Of a stretch of DNA of 64,000 nucleotides, positions 60,373-64,000 are shown one piece after another. The notes under the pieces were generated by a model that saw only the letters and a program-made list of their open reading frames with translations, was not told the DNA's origin and searched no databases. How positions within the stretch are numbered: position 1 is the stretch's first letter; each line of letters opens with the position of its first letter. The stretch is from the NCBI GenBank assembly GCA_021325095.1, contig JAJPHV010000152.1, forward strand, positions 38,135 through 102,134, given 5' to 3'. Origin of the DNA: Chloroflexota bacterium. GTDB taxonomy: Bacteria; Chloroflexota; Anaerolineae; Aggregatilineales; UBA2796. A program made the position numbers and the translations under genes.

Positions 60373-61311
60373 ATGCGGACCATCGCGCGCAACCAGATAT
60401 TCCTGACCGTGATCCTTGTCGGCGCGGCCTGCGCTGGCGCGTTAGTAGCGCGGGGACTGAGCGGCAGCACCCGTTCCGCGGCAGATGGGCTGCTGCTGGT
60501 TGCTTTCCTGGTGACACTCACCGGGGGCGTGATCGTCGGCATTGGCTTTGCACAACGCGGCGAAAGCCTGCTGGCGGGTATGCTGACTGGTGCGTTTATC
60601 GGCCTCTCGATCAGCTTGCTGGTCGTCGGCGCGTTCGGTTTCGCCGCCAGCAACGCAACCGGGAACCTGAACTACCTGCTGATCAGTATTGCGTGCTTCG
60701 CGCTCGGCATCGCGGCGCTATGGTTGTTCAACGCCTTCAAGCCCTACCCACCGACGGCGATGCGGAGTCTGGCGGTCAGGCTGCCGAGATTCGACGGCCT
60801 GCTTCGCCCCCAGCCCCCGCCTGAAAAGACAACAGCACACCCCCAGCGGAACATTTTTATTTCGTACCGCCGTGACGACAGCCCGGACGTGACGGGGCGC
60901 ATCTATGACCGTCTGGTGCAGCACTACGGCAGGGATGCCATCTTCAAAGACGTGGATTCCATCCCCTACGGCGTGGATTTCCGAAAGCACCTGCACGAGA
61001 TGGTGGGCAAGTGCGATGTGGTGCTGGCCGTCATCGGCGATGGCTGGCTGAATGCATCTGCCGCGCCGGGTCAGCGCCGTCTGGACGACCAGGCCGATTT
61101 CGTGCGCATCGAGCTTGAGGCGGCCCTACTGCGCGACATCCGGATCGTGCCCCTGCTGGTGAAAGACGCCGCCATGCCCAAAGAGGAAGAACTGCCGCCC
61201 ACGCTCAGGGATCTGGCCTACCGCAACGGCATCCCCATCCGGCACGATCCCGATTTCCACGTGGACATGGATCGCCTGATAAAGTCACTGGATCAGTCGC
61301 CCGTACAGTGA
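60373..61311 (+). CDS. Membrane-anchored TIR-domain protein
   Basis: The 312-aa product has four N-terminal transmembrane helices (about residues 7-125), a Pro-rich linker and a cytoplasmic TIR domain (about 158-305) with RNIFISYRRDDSPD, AIFKDVDSIPYGVDFRKHL and CDVVLAVIGDGWL. A Glu in the late IELEAALL helix may be the NADase catalytic residue. Bacterial TIR domains cleave NAD or make signalling nucleotides, often in anti-phage defence; others are scaffolds. It is not next to known defence genes; membrane attachment suggests a local effector or sensor. Confidence 0.9.
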   Translation: MRTIARNQIFLTVILVGAACAGALVARGLSGSTRSAADGLLLVAFLVTLTGGVIVGIGFAQRGESLLAGMLTGAFIGLSISLLVVGAFGFAASNATGNLNYLLISIACFALGIAALWLFNAFKPYPPTAMRSLAVRLPRFDGLLRPQPPPEKTTAHPQRNIFISYRRDDSPDVTGRIYDRLVQHYGRDAIFKDVDSIPYGVDFRKHLHEMVGKCDVVLAVIGDGWLNASAAPGQRRLDDQADFVRIELEAALLRDIRIVPLLVKDAAMPKEEELPPTLRDLAYRNGIPIRHDPDFHVDMDRLIKSLDQSPVQ

Positions 61312-61313
61312 CC

Positions 61314-61412
61314 GCCTCACCCTCAACCCCTCTCCACCAGAGTGGAGAGGGGAGTCTTCGCTTCTCGGTTTCCCCTCGCTGCCTGCGGAGAGGGGAATGG
61401 GGGTGAGGTAAA
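61314..61412. repeat. GC-rich palindromic repeat, copy 2
   Basis: Two hairpin-like blocks, CCCCTCTCCACC/GGAGAGGGG-type at about 61326-61351 and TTTCCCCTCGCTGCCTGCGG/AGAGGGGAATGGGGGTGAGG at about 61369-61409, make a long complex palindrome just after the TIR gene. The CTCACCC...GGGTGAGG outline matches copies at 53.8 and 63.8 kb. It may act as terminator or nucleoid-protein site. Confidence 0.7.
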
Positions 61413-61471
61413 CTGCGAGGTAAACTGCATTCCGATAGCGTTCTCGGCGGTCAACTGCTACACTGTGCGGC

Positions 61472-62821
61472 ATGTTCCGCCGACGCCTGTGTTGTCTGAT
61501 CGTCATCCTCGTGTGCAGCGCGCTGTCGCAGGCGAGCTACACCCGCGCAGATCGGCCACCACCGCACCTGGGGTATGGCATCCACATTGCGCCCAACACG
61601 CATGTCGAACCGGGGTTGGTCAACGCGCTCGGCATGGATTGGGTCAAGATTTACGAGCCGGGGCAGGCCGCTTCCTATCCGAACAAGCACGTGCTGTACC
61701 GCATGGATTTGCGCTGGCCGACGGACTGGCCCGCCTTCAAGGCGCAGGTCGCCAGCCATGCCAGCGGGCTGGCCGGGCTGCACATCGACGCGGTGGAGAT
61801 CGGCAACGAACCCAACCTGGTCAACGAGTGGGTGCACAACCCCAACGCCTGGGAATACGTGCAGATGCTCCGGGTGGCCTATACGACCATCAAGAACGTC
61901 AACCCGAACATCATCGTCGTGTCGGCAGGACTGGCCCCCACGCTCACCACGCCGGATCGGACGGCGGTCAACGATCTGGCTTTTGCCGAGGAGATGCTCG
62001 GCAACGGCGCGGGCAAGTGGTTTGACGCTTTCGGCTACCACCCCTATGGCTACAACCTGCCACCCGAAGCCGATCCCAACAAGAATCAGCTTGTTTTCCG
62101 GCGGGTGGAGCGCATCCGGGCGCTGATGGAAAAGTACGGCGTCTACAAACAGGTCTGGCTGACCGAATTCGGCTGGCTGCGCGACCCCGCCGAGGATGGC
62201 GTCACCTGCGACGACAACAACCCGGAGTTCAAGGGTTTTGCGTGGCTGCGCGTTTCTGGCGAGCAGCAGGCCAATTACCTGGTGCGGGCTTTCCAGTACG
62301 CCGATGAGAACTGGCCCTGGGTCGGGCCAATGTTTGTCTGGAACCTGAACTGGCACCAGCAGACTTGGCTGAATATGTGCAGCCACCAGCGCTGGTTCAG
62401 CCTGCTGCGGCTCAACGGCGAGCAGACGCTGGCCTTCAAGAAGTTGCAGGCAATGGAGCGGCACTACAGCGATTACCGTCCCCGGCTGGAACTCCACGCC
62501 GATGCGCTGTCTGTGCAGGTGTCGCTGGCCTGTTTGCGCCGGATGCCGCTCGGCAAGTTCACCATCGAGAACGTCGGCTACCCGTTGCCCGTCGCCCTGA
62601 CCGTCGAGCCGGTGAACGGCGCTGCGCCGCCCTTTGTCGAAGTCAGCCCGACCAGCGCCCGGCCTGGCGATACGATCAACGTGTTCATCAACCCGCTTGG
62701 ATTGGAAATCCCCGGACAGTACCCGGTTTACATCAACGTTAAGGCCCAAATCGATGGACGGCCCATCTCGCAGAGCATCCAGGGCTACGTTGTGGCCGAC
62801 CAGACGGCGGCGGGGTGCTGA
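61472..62821 (+). CDS. Secreted clan-A-like glycoside hydrolase
   Basis: The 449-aa product has a signal peptide (about residues 1-26) and a (beta/alpha)8-type domain with VEIGNEPN, in which Glu113 fits the acid/base residue, and VWLTEFGW, in which Glu232 fits the nucleophile. These two positions are the clan GH-A hallmark, as in families 5, 39 and 53; the exact family cannot be told. The C-terminal 110 residues form a beta-sandwich (VEPVNGAAPPFVEV) of the accessory type. It probably works outside the cell or in the wall on polysaccharides or glycolipids. Confidence 0.82.
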   Translation: MFRRRLCCLIVILVCSALSQASYTRADRPPPHLGYGIHIAPNTHVEPGLVNALGMDWVKIYEPGQAASYPNKHVLYRMDLRWPTDWPAFKAQVASHASGLAGLHIDAVEIGNEPNLVNEWVHNPNAWEYVQMLRVAYTTIKNVNPNIIVVSAGLAPTLTTPDRTAVNDLAFAEEMLGNGAGKWFDAFGYHPYGYNLPPEADPNKNQLVFRRVERIRALMEKYGVYKQVWLTEFGWLRDPAEDGVTCDDNNPEFKGFAWLRVSGEQQANYLVRAFQYADENWPWVGPMFVWNLNWHQQTWLNMCSHQRWFSLLRLNGEQTLAFKKLQAMERHYSDYRPRLELHADALSVQVSLACLRRMPLGKFTIENVGYPLPVALTVEPVNGAAPPFVEVSPTSARPGDTINVFINPLGLEIPGQYPVYINVKAQIDGRPISQSIQGYVVADQTAAGC

Positions 62822-63129
62822 TTGGCCTCACCACGTGCCTTCTCAGGGTAGGTTTTAGGGCGAGTCGCGCCCGGCGCTGAAACACCGGGCTGAATCCACG
62901 AAGCCCTCTCAAGCGGGCTGAAGCGTTATGGCATGATCGACTGGATCGCATCCCGCTACAAGCCATCGACTGAAGCCAGGCAGCAACGCACCGGCCAGTC
63001 GGCTTCAACTGAATGTCGTTTCCGTCTGACCTTTCTGTCACCTTTTGGCCCGGTAGTGGCTCTTTAGAATCAACACCTATCGTTCTAGTGAAAGGAGCAG
63101 AGCGCATTCTTGGGCGTGCGCCAAATTCT
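62822..63129. other. Intergenic upstream of clpP with hairpin repeats
   Basis: GCCCGG (62869-62874) pairs with CCGGGC (62885-62890), and AGCCC (62902-62906) with GGGCT (62915-62919), each followed by a TGAA. The style is similar to the hairpins inside the MITE at 9.7 kb. Beyond these, AAAGGAG at 63091-63097 could be a ribosome site for a start codon upstream of the one chosen for clpP. Confidence 0.5.
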
Positions 63130-63759
63130 ATGGTGATTCCCAGTGTTGTCGAGGCAACTGGGCGCGGCGAGCGCAGCTACGATATTTATTCGCTGCTGCT
63201 CAAGGAACGGATCGTCTTTGTCGGAGCGGCGATTGACGATCAGATCGCTAACCTGACGGTGGCCCAATTGTTGTGGCTTGACCGCGAGGACCCGGAGCGA
63301 GAAATCATGATGTACATCCAGAGTCCAGGCGGCCAGGTTCATGCCGGGTTTGCCATCTATGACGCGATGAAGCTGATCCGGGCGCCAGTCAGCACCTTTG
63401 CCGTCGGCCTGACGGCCAGCTTTGGGACGATTTTACTGACGGCTGGCACGAAAGGTCGCCGTTACGCCGCGCCGAATGCCACCATCCACATGCACCAACC
63501 GCTTGGCGGGGCGCAGGGTCAGGCGTCGGACATCGTGATCCAGGCGAAGGAACTGGTGCGGGCGCGGGAACGCCTGAATCAGATTCTGGCCGACGCGACG
63601 GGCCAGCCCAGGGAAGTTATCGAACGCGACACAGACCGTGACTTTTACATGGACGCTCAGAAGGCCGTCGAGTATGGCCTGATCGACGCGGTGCTGTCAC
63701 CCGTCCAGGCCACCAGATCGCCCAACGGCAAGAACGGACACAGCGCGCATTCGGCCTGA
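63130..63759 (+). CDS. clpP: ATP-dependent Clp protease proteolytic subunit
   Basis: The ATG at 63130 gives a 209-aa protein beginning MVIPSVVEATGRGERSYDIY, as ClpP usually does; a good ribosome site is not next to this ATG, so a start slightly upstream (GTG 63088) is possible. The catalytic triad is complete: Ser97 in GLTASFGT, His122 in HMHQPLGG and Asp171 in DTDRDFYM. ClpP forms a 14-subunit barrel that degrades proteins delivered by ClpX or ClpA/C. The oxyanion region reads TASFGT in place of the usual AASMGA. No ATPase gene adjoins it. Confidence 0.94.
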   Translation: MVIPSVVEATGRGERSYDIYSLLLKERIVFVGAAIDDQIANLTVAQLLWLDREDPEREIMMYIQSPGGQVHAGFAIYDAMKLIRAPVSTFAVGLTASFGTILLTAGTKGRRYAAPNATIHMHQPLGGAQGQASDIVIQAKELVRARERLNQILADATGQPREVIERDTDRDFYMDAQKAVEYGLIDAVLSPVQATRSPNGKNGHSAHSA

Positions 63760-63772
63760 ATGGCTGAATAAT

Positions 63773-63855
63773 GCGGAACCTCACCCCCGGTCCCTCTCCG
63801 CAAGCAGGGAGGGGAGCAAATACCCGCCTGGTTCCGCTCTCCGAATGCGGTGGGG
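63773..63855. repeat. GC-rich palindromic repeat, copy 3
   Basis: CCTCACCCCCGGTCCCTCTC and GCAAGCAGGGAGGGGAGCAA are followed by a partial GGTTCCGCTCTCCG/GCGGTGGGG block. It matches copies at 53.8 and 61.3 kb and lies between the convergent clpP and CrtC-like genes. Confidence 0.65.
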
Positions 63856-63862
63856 TAAAAGC

Positions 63863-64000
63863 TCACTGCCCCATTCGTGTGAAAGGATCATTGCCTGCCG
63901 CCGGACGGTTGTAGCCCGTCAATTCCACGTAGCCGTAGCCCTGCACGGGCTGGTCGTTGTCCGTCCCGCTGATCTTCGACGCGCCTTCCCAGTAGGCCGT
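63863..64000 (-). CDS. C terminus of a CrtC/AttH-like lipocalin hydrolase, cut by the window edge
   Basis: The last 45 residues read YWEGASKISG, then PVQGYGYVELTGYNR and a TGA stop at 63863-63865. WEG and GxGYxELTGY are the closing motifs of the carotenoid 1,2-hydratase/AttH-type lipocalin family, often exported and of unknown substrate. The rest of the gene lies beyond the right edge. Confidence 0.8.
   Translation of the reverse strand, partial: TAYWEGASKISGTDNDQPVQGYGYVELTGYNRPAAGNDPFTRMGQ

Noticed and set aside
61451..62749. 432-codon minus-strand frame opposite the glycosidase gene
   Set aside because: The plus strand has a signal peptide and both catalytic Glu motifs; the opposite frame has no ribosome site or recognised domain.

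Overview
The window looks like bacterial chromosome carrying most of an integrated conjugative or mobilizable element. The element fills about 1 to 46.47 kb and continues past the left edge. Ordinary host genes, visibly GC-richer and more tightly packed, fill 46.5 to 64 kb. Host gene content (ECF transporter A and T subunits, Flp pilin, TolB-like lipoprotein, PurA, ClpP, a C-terminal-HTH ArsR-type regulator, a membrane TIR protein) and the style of the element genes suggest a member of the Chloroflexota, perhaps Anaerolineae. This is inferred from gene content; no rRNA or other marker gene is present.

Element, left to right. 0-6 kb: mobilization genes on the minus strand (MobC-like accessory protein, HUH-type relaxase, VirD4/TraG coupling protein, coupled HU-like protein), with an inverted-repeat region that could hold oriT. 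No VirB4 or other mating-channel gene is visible. 6.4-10.5 kb: an insertion hot spot with an IS3 element inside an IS1182 element beside a 99-bp inverted-repeat element, and a 112-bp MITE that breaks a membrane-protein gene. 10.8-13.6 kb: a PD-(D/E)XK nuclease, a DUF488-like protein and a double-OB-fold SSB, with terminators between the units. 13.9-21.3 kb: plus-strand cargo of a cytochrome P450, membrane sensor kinase, hotdog thioesterase, response regulator and tyrosine recombinase, ended by an ISKra4 element.

23-42 kb: one long minus-strand replication and maintenance block. It holds a DUF4417 protein, a 1,089-aa protein with faint resemblance to double-psi-barrel RNA polymerases, a DUF2958 protein, a 1,313-aa DNA methyltransferase fused to an SF2 helicase, an archaeo-eukaryotic-type primase, and a PRTRC-type cassette (C, B and ThiF-like proteins recognisable). 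Inside the cassette, at 26.28-26.92 kb, about 13 copies of a 17-bp imperfect palindrome form an iteron-like array that splits the block and overlaps a start codon. 42.7-46.5 kb: an IS1 element, a small resolvase domain, and a large serine recombinase split into two reading frames, next to the probable right border.

Host region. A GntR regulator and a kinase diverge from a cupin-type phosphoglucose isomerase, a D-2-hydroxyacid dehydrogenase and an AroE-like dehydrogenase. Then follow purA with a TTG start, a metal-receptor protein, a PAS histidine kinase, ECF transporter A and T subunits, an Flp pilin, the ArsR-type regulator, the TIR protein, a secreted clan-A-like glycosidase and ClpP. The window ends in the C terminus of a CrtC/AttH-like protein. 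A GC-rich palindromic repeat recurs at 53.8, 61.3 and 63.8 kb.
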